DNA from: RGDT01 sp964630925
Lineage (GTDB): Bacteria > Planctomycetota > Planctomycetia > Gemmatales > Gemmataceae
Direction: 5' to 3'
NCBI GenBank assembly: GCA_964630925.1
Contig: CAZVZK010000030.1
Span: 14,373 to 78,372, forward strand
Length of the DNA: 64,000 bases
The notes beneath the pieces were generated by a model. The model ran no database searches, was not told the DNA's origin, and was given only the letters and a program-made list of their open reading frames with translations. The position numbers and the translations under genes were made by a program. This document shows, in pieces, positions 8,897-16,700 of this stretch (position 1 is its first letter; each line of letters opens with the position of its first letter).

Positions 8897-9484
8897 TCAG
8901 ACGGCCCTACCGGGCCGGCCCTTGCCGGGCCGCCCGTTCCGTCGCCCGAAGTCGGTGCCCTTGAGTTTCGCCATGCGGCCGTCGGGGTGGTGCCAGACGA
9001 CGCCCTCGATGTCGCGGCCACGGAGGTAATCCATCAGACCCCGGAAATCTCGCGGGCAGTCGGCGAGCACCTCCTGGCCGTGGGGCACGAGGACGTGGGC
9101 CGCGAACCTCTCGGGGTTGCCCTGGATCATCGGGCCGCACAGCTCGTAGGTGCCGTCCGGGGGAGGCTGCGGCGCGGCTGCCAACGCTTCGCGGAAATAG
9201 CGGTCCTCCGGGCCGTCGGGGCTGACGGGCAGCCACCCCTGCTGGAGGCCCGTGACGGGGTCGAAGTCGGTGGCCGGCTCGAAATCCGCCGGCCTCGGCT
9301 CGCCCTTGCGGAGCGTCCGGCGCTTGTAGAACACGCCCGCCCTGAACATGCAGCAGGCCCCGTCGTGCTTGCGCGTGGCGACGCCTTCCCCCGCGAGGAC
9401 CCATTCGCAGCCGGGCGTGACCTCGTCGCGCACCAGGCCGTTGGTGTCGTGGTTGCGGGCGAACAGGGACGGGATCTTCTTCAT
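8897..9484 (-). CDS. ATP-dependent RNA ligase (DUF5565-like)
   Basis: A 195-residue protein starting MKKIPSLFARNHDTNGLVRD. It carries the nucleotidyltransferase-superfamily motifs in order: motif I KHDG with the presumptive adenylated Lys39, motif III-like GTYELCGP, motif IV DIEGVVWHH and motif V MAKLKGTDFG. The small size, without OB-fold or C-terminal domains, fits the compact RNA ligases grouped as DUF5565, which occur in phages and bacteria. The predicted reaction is ATP-dependent sealing of RNA ends via enzyme-AMP and RNA-adenylate intermediates. Its ATG overlaps the stop of the upstream gene (ATGA at 9481-9484), so the two are co-transcribed and probably translationally coupled. The precise substrate is unknown. 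Confidence 0.75.
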   Translation of the reverse strand: MKKIPSLFARNHDTNGLVRDEVTPGCEWVLAGEGVATRKHDGACCMFRAGVFYKRRTLRKGEPRPADFEPATDFDPVTGLQQGWLPVSPDGPEDRYFREALAAAPQPPPDGTYELCGPMIQGNPERFAAHVLVPHGQEVLADCPRDFRGLMDYLRGRDIEGVVWHHPDGRMAKLKGTDFGRRNGRPGKGRPGRAV

Positions 9485-10038
9485 GCGTCGTTCAACCTTG
9501 CGGCGATCTGTTGGCACCGCCGGTTGAGGTACTGGACCAGCACCGCCGCGTGTGCCCACCCCTCGTCGGGGTCGCCGATGCTGCCGTTGTTGCTCACATC
9601 GTGGAAGTACTGCGGCACCCCCGCGAATGCCTGCGTGACGAAGCCGGAGATCAACGCCGGGTCGGCCCGGTTCTCCAGCATCCACTCGTAGGCCACGCGG
9701 TAGATCTTCTCGCGGGCCTCCACGATCTTGAGCAGCCTGTCCCCGTACCGGTGCCCGCGCGGCTTCCCGCCCCGCTTGTGCCCCTGCCCCGAGAAGTACC
9801 GCGGGGCGATCTTGCCGCCTATCACCTTGAGCCCCTGCCAGATGCCTTCCACCGAGTCGCTGGCCGTGCCCGGCATGCCGGGCACCGGGATGCCGCCGTG
9901 CGGCCAGTACGGGCTCAAGGTGCAGTACGGGCGGCCGGCGTAGCTGCTCACGTCGTACACGGGCGCGCCCTTCGGCGCCTGCTGTCGGAGGCGGAAGGGG
10001 AGGAACACGCACGGGGCGAAGGGTTGGCGCTCGGCCAT
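9481..10038 (-). CDS. DUF6939-like protein, operon partner of the RNA ligase
   Basis: This 185-residue protein begins MAERQPFAPCVFLPFRLRQQ. Its core contains YCTLSPYWPHGGIPVPGMPG, SDSVEGIWQGLKVIGGKIAP, RYFSGQGHKRGGKPRGHRYG and an AREKIYRVAYEWMLENRAD helix. From memory these words match DUF6939, a family seen in actinobacteria and phages. The SVEGIWQGLK word also recalls the (T/S)xExxYQAxK signature of NADAR/YbiA-type N-glycosidases, but that link is only a suspicion. No signal peptide. It is the first gene of a two-gene operon with a 4-bp overlap into the RNA ligase, implying a joint role, perhaps in RNA or nucleotide repair. Confidence 0.6.
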   Translation of the reverse strand: MAERQPFAPCVFLPFRLRQQAPKGAPVYDVSSYAGRPYCTLSPYWPHGGIPVPGMPGTASDSVEGIWQGLKVIGGKIAPRYFSGQGHKRGGKPRGHRYGDRLLKIVEAREKIYRVAYEWMLENRADPALISGFVTQAFAGVPQYFHDVSNNGSIGDPDEGWAHAAVLVQYLNRRCQQIAARLNDA

Positions 10039-10976
10039 GCGCACGGACCTCCGGCACGGGCGACGGGCCGTATGGGCAGACAGCGAGGAGGCAAAGGGGG
10101 TTCGCCTCCGTCGCCGAACGAAGCCGACCGGCTCGGCCGTCTCTTCCCCAGCAGTTTCCGCCCGGCCGCCTGACCGGGAGATCGAGCCTCGGAAGGAGCA
10201 CCGAGCAGGGATCACCGATCTCTTGCGTCTCGACGACGGGCTCCTTCTCCGGGTGTCCGCTCGATGGCCGGGGCCTCGACGGCGGGCCCGCCGAGCGCCG
10301 CCGGTGCCATGTCCTGGAAACCCGGCCACGCTCTCGGGGCCGGGGCAGCCGTAACTGGCGGCCAGCGCCGATCTGTTCTTCCCCCACGCGGACCTCTACT
10401 GGAGCGTCCCGGGCGGCGTCTTCGACGCCGGCATCCCGCCGGGCACCCTGTCGTGCCACTTCACGATCAGGGCGCCCCGGAGGCGAGGCCGAGCGGCGTT
10501 GGCCTTGAGCACCCCACCGGGGCCGGCCGTATCGCCCCGAGGGGTCCGGCCCGTTGTCGGGTGGAAGCCGCTTGCATTTCCTGTAGCACGGCGCATATTT
10601 TGCTAGTGAGATTCCGGCCAGTCACCTCCCGATCTCCTGATCCAAACGGACACAATGCCAGCCACCTCGATCCGCTCGGTGCGGGAAGAGAAGCCCACGA
10701 CTCACTTCCCGGCACTCCGCGTCCTGACCGCCACCGTGAGAGGGGCCCTCCTCTTGCCTTTCGCCGTCGTGTGGTACCTCTACTGTCGGTGGAGCCCGGG
10801 GCCCCCGTGACAGCGGTTCTCCGACAGGACGAACACCACGAACACCCCAGAGCGGCTCATGCTCCGGTGGCCCGCCGTCCGATTGGAGGGGTGGCGCCGG
10901 ATGCGCCGGCGCCCTGTGCCGGGCAGCCGGATCGAGCCCAATTCTCTGGGAAGGCGCTTTTCTTCAAGGAGGGAGC
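10039..10976. other. 938-bp gap with at most one tiny gene
   Basis: Open frames in this stretch have Arg/Pro/Gly-rich compositions typical of chance in GC-rich DNA. The only plausible product is the 51-codon frame at 10655. A strong Shine-Dalgarno (AAGGAGGGAG) at the right end belongs to the gene at 10977. Confidence 0.5.
10655..10810 (+). CDS. Possible small membrane protein, 51 aa
   Basis: From the ATG at 10655 the frame encodes MPATSIRSVREEKPTTHFPA, then LRVLTATVRG, then a hydrophobic segment (ALLLPFAVVWYLYC) and a short RWSPGPP tail before TGA. A basic N-terminal half followed by one membrane helix resembles the 51-residue protein at 7342 in plan but not in sequence. No strong Shine-Dalgarno is visible, so it may be a chance frame. 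Confidence 0.35.
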   Translation: MPATSIRSVREEKPTTHFPALRVLTATVRGALLLPFAVVWYLYCRWSPGPP

Positions 10977-11414
10977 ATGAACCATCCGATCACGTGGGGC
11001 CCCGCCCTGGCCGCGCTGTGGCTGGTTGCCGGGGCCGGGCTTGCCCCCGCCGACGAGTGTGGGGGGGAGCCCGGGTGCTCACAGGGCTCGTCCCAGCCGG
11101 CGTGCGCTCATCGCTTCCCTGCGGTGCCGAAGCTGAAATTCTCGCGCACAAGCCCACGGCCGTGCCTCGCACCTTGCGGGTACGTCAACTCCGGCTTCCA
11201 TCGGACGAGCTGGACATCGTGGCCACAGGGCCACGTCGCCGCCCCAGGCATCACGTTCCTCGGCCCACCGGTTGCCCCCACGCCCCCCGTGGCGGCCCCC
11301 CCCACGCCCGCCGACAAGACACTGCCGACCCCGAAGGAGGTCGGGAAAGCCGGGGCGAGGTCGTCCGACTACGGCATCGCACCCGTGCGTTTCGGCCCGA
11401 TCCTGCACCATTGA
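10977..11414 (+). CDS. Secreted planctomycete-type protein, 145 aa
   Basis: The ATG at 10977 follows a strong Shine-Dalgarno (AAGGAGGGAG, 3 bp upstream). The N-terminus MNHPITWGPALAALWLVAGA followed by GLAPADE is a typical Sec signal peptide. The mature part has several cysteines (ECGGEPGCSQ, PACAHRF, PRPCLAPCGYV), then a Pro-rich linker (VAPTPPVAAPPTPADK) and a short tail DYGIAPVRFGPILHH. Disulfides are plausible for an exported protein. No known domain is recognised. It converges on the VanZ-like gene with a 48-bp gap. Confidence 0.65.
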   Translation: MNHPITWGPALAALWLVAGAGLAPADECGGEPGCSQGSSQPACAHRFPAVPKLKFSRTSPRPCLAPCGYVNSGFHRTSWTSWPQGHVAAPGITFLGPPVAPTPPVAAPPTPADKTLPTPKEVGKAGARSSDYGIAPVRFGPILHH

Positions 11415-11462
11415 TCGGCCACGGATGGGCGTCAGCGGCGGGCGCCCGCCCGCCCCGAGGGG

Positions 11463-11960
11463 TCAGCGCGTCTCGTGCAGTCGGGTGGGCGCCGGGTCGG
11501 CCGGGATCGCCCGCCCGTTCTGGCACTCTGCCGGAGGCAGGATCCCCTCCGACGGCCCCGGGGCCGGGCAGACAACGGATGATCCCGCCGGGCCGCGCCC
11601 CCTCGTGAATGCCCAACCGGCGAGCAGCCCCGAAAGGGCCCCGGCCCAGTCGATCAGCACGTCCTGCACGGCGCCGCTGCGGCCAGGGACGAAGGACTGG
11701 AGCCACTCCGTCAGCACGGCGTGCAGCCCCAGCCCCAGCAGTGCCCACAGGCGCCCGCCACCGGGGAGAAGCACGCCGAGGAAGGCCAGCGCCGCATACC
11801 ACCCCAGGTGCGCCGCCTTGGCGAAGTAGAACGACCCGCCGGGCGGTATCAGGGCCGCCGTCGCCCCCGGCACGTCCGGCGAAAGCAGCAGCCAGGTCAA
11901 GACGGCGAGCATCCCGACCCAAACGGCCCACACGAGCCAGCCGCGCCTCGGGCGCTTCAT
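11463..11960 (-). CDS. VanZ-like membrane protein
   Basis: A 165-residue protein from the ATG at 11960, preceded by the good Shine-Dalgarno AGGGAGGTGAGG. Four hydrophobic helices are visible (WLVWAVWVGMLAVLTWLLL, LGWYAALAFLGVLLP, LWALLGLGLHAVLTEWLQ, LIDWAGALSGLLAGWAF). The VanZ signature is partly present: HAVLTEWLQSFVPGRSG followed by AVQDVLIDWAGALSG, corresponding to the family's E-Q and D-x-x-x-N/D-x-x-G pattern. The ~40-residue C-terminal tail is polar. It lies 28 bp downstream of the exosortase E gene on the same strand. VanZ-like proteins often accompany exosortase/EPS loci, so a role in cell-envelope processing is likely. Confidence 0.75.
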   Translation of the reverse strand: MKRPRRGWLVWAVWVGMLAVLTWLLLSPDVPGATAALIPPGGSFYFAKAAHLGWYAALAFLGVLLPGGGRLWALLGLGLHAVLTEWLQSFVPGRSGAVQDVLIDWAGALSGLLAGWAFTRGRGPAGSSVVCPAPGPSEGILPPAECQNGRAIPADPAPTRLHETR

Positions 11961-11988
11961 CCTCACCTCCCTGAACGGCCGCCCCTGG

Positions 11989-13635
11989 TCACCACAGCCA
12001 CCAGGCGCCACGGGCGAGGACGTGCCCGGCGAGCAGGGCATTCGTCACCGCGTGGGCCAGGACCGCGTCCGCCACGCGGCCCCGCCGGTACAAGGCGAGG
12101 GCGTACACCATGCCGGCGAGCGTGCCGGCCACCCAGCGGCCGTGCAGCAGGCCGAACAGCAACGACGAGCCGAGGAACGAGAGCCAGGTGAAACTGCCGG
12201 GCGGCACGCGCCCGGTGTCCGGGTCGATCAGGCGGCGCGTCAGGTAGCCCCGGAACGCCAGCTCCTCGGCGATCGGGACGGTGATCGCGGTGCCGACCAC
12301 GCGGAACAGGAGCCAGAGCGCGGCCCACGCGGGCGGCACCGAGCCGAGGGCCTCGCCGAAGGAGGCGGCCCCGTCGGCCGGGGGCGTGTCCATCAGGATC
12401 CAGAGGATGTAGACGGCCACGCCCAGCCCGGCCGCCTCCCAGGACCACCCCCAGCGGATGTCGGCGTAGCCCTTCCGGAAGGCCCAGAGGGCCGCACAGA
12501 CCGCCACGACACGCAGCGGGTAGAGCCAGTCGAAGCCGCCCGTGAAGGCGCCCGTGACCAGGATCGCGGCCAGGAGCGCCATCAGCGGGCCGAGGAGGGC
12601 GGGGCCTTCATCGGGCGCGGCCGGGGCCGCGGCCCGCCCCCCCTCCTCCGTCCGCGCGCGGATCCAGGGGAGGTGGCCGGCCAGGGCCACCGTGCCGAGG
12701 GCCACCGCGTTGAACGCGAGCCAGCCGGCCTGGGAGTGGAACCCGCCGAGGGCCGCATCGCGGGAGACCCAGCTGCCGACGGCGACGAGGCCCGCGATGC
12801 GGACGGTGTTCGCCAGCCAGATGGCGAGGGTCGCGGCGGGCAACAGGGCCAGGGCGGCGGGGAACCGCAGCTCGCCGCGGTAACACCACAGGTAGACGCC
12901 CACGAACACCCACACCAGGCCGATCCCCTCGTATCCGCTGCACTCGGGGGCGATGCGGACGGAGAACAGGGACGTGCCCACGACGAAGGAGCCCGGGTCG
13001 CAGACCACGTCGGACGTGAACAGGCCGAGGAGGCGGACGACGACCCAGAAGGTCCAGCGGCTGAGCGGGACCCAGAGCGTGTCGGTGAGCTGCCCCATGC
13101 CCCACGCCGCGAGGCCGACGGCCAGCCCGCCGGCGAGCGGCCAGGCGGAGCGCCGCGCCAGGGGCAGCCAGGAGGGGGCGGGCAGGAGGGCCGCGCCCCA
13201 GAGCAGCAGCACCAGCGCGGCCAGGGCGAACCAGGACAGCGCCCACGCGTCGGCCCAAGGCGACGAGCGTGCGTCGCCCTCGAGGAGATGTCGTGTGAGG
13301 AGGAAGAAGCCGCCGAGGGCCAGCAGGTGGCCCAGGAGGAAGGGCCAGAGGGGCAGGGTGCTCTCCTCCGTCGAAGCCCGGCCCAGGTCGTCGCGGAGCG
13401 GCCTGCCGCCGATCAGGAACGTGGCGGCGGCGATGGCGACGGCGACCTGCGGCAGGGCGTGGGCCTTGCCCAGGAGGACGGCCCACCAGGCGTCGAGGCC
13501 GAGGAGCGTCTTCGTGTCGAAGCGGAGCGAGAGGAGGACGAGCTCGGCGGCGAGCAGCGCGCCGAGCAGCAGCCAGCGCAGGACGGGCAGCCGCGCGGGC
13601 GAGGTGGGGGTCAGGGTGGGGGCCAGGGTGGACAT
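11989..13635 (-). CDS. xrtE: Exosortase E fused to CPBP-family protease
   Basis: This 548-residue polytopic protein has two modules. The exosortase half (~residues 1-330) carries the catalytic triad region: Cys in APECSGYEGIG (~230), Arg in LANTVRIAGL (~273) and His in GFHSQAGW (~297). The second half (~360-548) is a CPBP/CAAX-protease-like domain with AEELAFRGYL (~455), FGLLHGRW and AHAVTNALL, the conserved Glu-Glu and two His motifs. This fusion is the hallmark of exosortase E/protease of VPEID-CTERM systems (TIGR04162). It would cleave and transfer or anchor proteins bearing a VPEID-like tail at the membrane. A matching 62-residue tail protein is encoded at 22794. It is followed by the VanZ-like gene. 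Confidence 0.88.
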   Translation of the reverse strand: MSTLAPTLTPTSPARLPVLRWLLLGALLAAELVLLSLRFDTKTLLGLDAWWAVLLGKAHALPQVAVAIAAATFLIGGRPLRDDLGRASTEESTLPLWPFLLGHLLALGGFFLLTRHLLEGDARSSPWADAWALSWFALAALVLLLWGAALLPAPSWLPLARRSAWPLAGGLAVGLAAWGMGQLTDTLWVPLSRWTFWVVVRLLGLFTSDVVCDPGSFVVGTSLFSVRIAPECSGYEGIGLVWVFVGVYLWCYRGELRFPAALALLPAATLAIWLANTVRIAGLVAVGSWVSRDAALGGFHSQAGWLAFNAVALGTVALAGHLPWIRARTEEGGRAAAPAAPDEGPALLGPLMALLAAILVTGAFTGGFDWLYPLRVVAVCAALWAFRKGYADIRWGWSWEAAGLGVAVYILWILMDTPPADGAASFGEALGSVPPAWAALWLLFRVVGTAITVPIAEELAFRGYLTRRLIDPDTGRVPPGSFTWLSFLGSSLLFGLLHGRWVAGTLAGMVYALALYRRGRVADAVLAHAVTNALLAGHVLARGAWWLW

Positions 13636-13666
13636 CGAGGTGGGGGGCTCCGGGCAGGAAAGCCGG

Positions 13667-13696
13667 CCCGCGCGGCCCCGTCAGGGGCCGCGCGGG
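13667..13696 (-). terminator. 13-bp GC hairpin between surface-protein gene and xrtE
   Basis: Arms 13667-13679 (CCCGCGCGGCCCC) and 13684-13696 are perfect reverse complements with a GTCA tetraloop. In the minus-strand sense it follows the stop of the giant gene and is trailed by GCCGGCTTTCC, a weak T-tract. It could terminate or attenuate transcription into xrtE. Confidence 0.5.
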
Positions 13697-13710
13697 TACG
13701 TGTGGGCGAC

Positions 13711-16700
13711 TTACTTGGCGGCGGGCAGGCCGGGGCGGCGCGTGCCGGCGGTGCCGCGGTGCAGGGCCGACACGGCGGCCGCGGAGAGGGCGACGGCGGA
13801 GAGGGCGCCGACGAGGCCGGCGGACCGCCGCCCGCCCGCCTCCTGCGTCTCCGGCTGCCAGCAGGCGAAGCAGGCGTCGCTGGCGGCGGCGTCCGGGGCC
13901 GCCTCCGTCACGTCGGCCAGGCTGAGCCACGCGGGGAGGCTGTCCTCGCCTCGCATGGCCTGGAAGGCCACGTCGGCGTCGTGCCGCTGCTGGGTCGAAT
14001 CGACCCGGGGGGCGACGCCCTCCGGCCCGCGGGGCGCGGAGGCCTGGGCCGTCAGGCCGGGGCCGGACAGGGCTGCCTCGTGGGCCCCGCCGCCGAAGTA
14101 GGAGACACTGCCCTGGAACGCCGAGGCGGAGGGGACGGCGGCCTGGATCGGCGACACGGCCGGGGCCCACGAGGCCGAGGCGAAGGGCGCGTTGCCCGCC
14201 GGGGAGGCGGTGAACGCGGTGGCGGGGCTGGCCTGGGCGGCCAGGAAGTTGGCCAGGCCGGCGGCCGGGGCCTGTGCGGACGTGCCGGCCGCGGGGCCGG
14301 CGGGGGCGATGGCGGGCGCGGCGGCCTGCCCGGCCTCGGTGTTGCCGGCCGGTGCGGCGGGCTTGGCCCCCTTCGGCGGGGCGGCCAGCAGGGGCTCGGG
14401 CTCGGTCTCCATCACGGCGTGGATGTTGGCCAGGTCGCCTGCCGTCAGGTCGCGCTTCGTCTCGCCGGTGCCGAGGTAGGGGAACATGGTGGACCCCGCC
14501 TGGGTGCTGTGGCCGAACCCGATGGCGTGGCCGATCTCGTGGGTGACGATGGTCTGGAAGTCGTACTGCCCGGCCCCGACCTCGGACGGGTCGCTCCCCA
14601 GGTACCAGTCCCACCCGGTGACCAGGGTGATGGCGCCTCCGAACGAGGTGAGGCCCAGGACGCCCTCCTCCACGCCGCCGAAAACGGTCTGCGTGTCGAA
14701 GCGGATGTAGACGTCGGCCGCGAGGTCGGACCCGGCGCCGATGTCGATCAGGACGACCCCGTAGTCCGCCAGCGAGACGTTCAGGCTCGCCAGGGCGTCG
14801 CCGATGCGGGCCTGCTCCGCCGCCCCGGCGTCCCCCTCGTCGAGGCCGTCGACCTCCACGAGGATCTGCCTGCTGGCCAGGACCGCCTGGTCGGCCAGCA
14901 GCGCGGCGGTGCTGGCCTCTTGCCCGGAATCCTGGGAGAACAGCTGGATGTCGCCGGTCTCGTTGATGCTGGTGTAGACGGCGTTGGCCTTGTTGATGTT
15001 GGCCGTATTGCCCTTGTACAGGCTGCCGGGGTTGGAGGCGGCGTTGGTCGCCGCGAGCGCGGCGGAGACCGAGATCGTCGAGCCGTTGGCGACGCCGAAG
15101 GCCGCGCCGTTGGTCCCCACGTTGATCGTGTTCAGGCCGATGCCGGCGGGGGTGACGTTGAAGCCGTAGGACGACGCGAAGCCGCCGCCGGCCAGGGTGC
15201 TGCTGGTCACGTACGTGGCCAGGGCGGAGGCGAAGATCTGGGCGTAGGTCTTCTGGCCGGTGACGCCGAAGAAGAAGGCCTTGTAGGCGGAGGCCACCTG
15301 GGAGTTGGTCTTGTAGGTGCCGTCGGAGTTGACCATCGAGTAGTTGCCCGCGCCGGCCCCGAACAGCTTGGGGTACGTCGTGGCGAGCCACTTGCTCAGC
15401 TCGCGGGCGGAGGAGGAGCCGTTGAGGCTCTTGATCAGCGCCTGGCCGTTCTTGTTCTGCCAGTAGCCGATGGTCGCCGTGTCGCCGCTGCTGACGGCCT
15501 TCGACGCGAGGAGCTCGCCGAAGTTGTAGTTGAGGCCCCTGTCGTTCATCCGGACGTCGATGGAGGAGAAGACGTCGGCGCCCTTGGTGCCGCCCAGGGT
15601 GCCCAGCTGCTCCTTGCCGTCGAGGTAGCCGGCGGGCTGGGTCTCGGTGACGGTGTACGTCCCTTCCTGGAGGCCGGTGAACGAGTAGGAGCCGTCGGCG
15701 GCGGTGACCCTGGTCAGGGAGACGGAGGCGCCGGCGTCGGTGGTCCCGGTCAGCATGACGGTGACGCCGCCGATGCCCGCCTCGCCGGAATCCTTGGTCC
15801 CGTTGTTGTTGGCATCGACGAAGACGAAGCCGGACAGGCTGCCGGTGTTGCAGGACTGGGTGCCGCCGTTGTCGGCGCTGATGAGCCGGCCCTGGGGCGT
15901 GTAGAACCCGGTGCTGCCCGGCGCGCCGAACGTCTCGATCACGCAGCCGGTGATGAAGTCGATCTGGAAGTAGCAGTTGGGCACCTCGACGGTGAGCGAG
16001 TGTTCGCCCGCCGCGAAGATGCCGGTGTCCACCTTGTACACCCTCTGGAGGTAGGCCGTGCTCGCGTCGAACGTGGCGGCCGGGGCGACGTAGGAGACAA
16101 GGGCGACCTCGATGCCCGTCACGCCGGCGGCGACCGTGAAGTGCACCGTGACGGTGTCCCCCTGGTGGACGTTGTCCCGGAGGTCGGTGACCGTGGTGGT
16201 GCCGTTGATGACGTAGGTGATGTTGCTGAGGGCGGCCTTGTCGGCGGCGTTGCCGAAATCGACGCCCGTCTTCGAGCCGCCGGTGGCGAGGACGACGTCC
16301 GCGGGGTTGGCCGTCGTCTGCCGCCAGCCGGGCTTCAGGACCTCGCGGACCTTGTAGGTGCCGGCCAGCAGGTCGGCGAAGGAGTAGTCGCCGTAGGCAT
16401 CGGTGGTGGTGCTGGCCTCGCCGCTGTCCAGCTGGTTGTTGCCGTTGGCGTCGAGGTAGACGACGAAGCCTTGCAGGCCGGGCTCGTCGGGGCCGTACTT
16501 GACCCCGTCGGCGTAGCAGTCGTCGAACACGTTGCCGCTGATGGAGGCCGGCTTCAGCTCGCCGAAGTTGTTGTTGGCGCCGTTGACGCCGGCGCCCAGG
16601 ACGATGGCGCTGAACTTGTCGTTCGTGGTCGTGCCGCCGGGGGTGCCGACGGTGTCCTTGCCGTCGAGGTAGCCGGCGGGCTGCGTCTCGGTCAGCGTGT

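Noticed and set aside
10264..10980. 238-codon plus-strand frame in the 10-11 kb gap
   Set aside because: The sequence is Arg/Pro/Gly-rich and shows no signal, motif or Shine-Dalgarno. It runs into the start of the better-supported secreted-protein gene at 10977.
13711..13800. Exosortase sorting tail at the C-terminus of the giant protein
   Set aside because: The end has a hydrophobic helix (AGLVGALSAVALSAAAVSAL) and some Arg, but no VPEID- or PEP-like motif in front of it, so it is better called a plain membrane anchor or uncertain tail.
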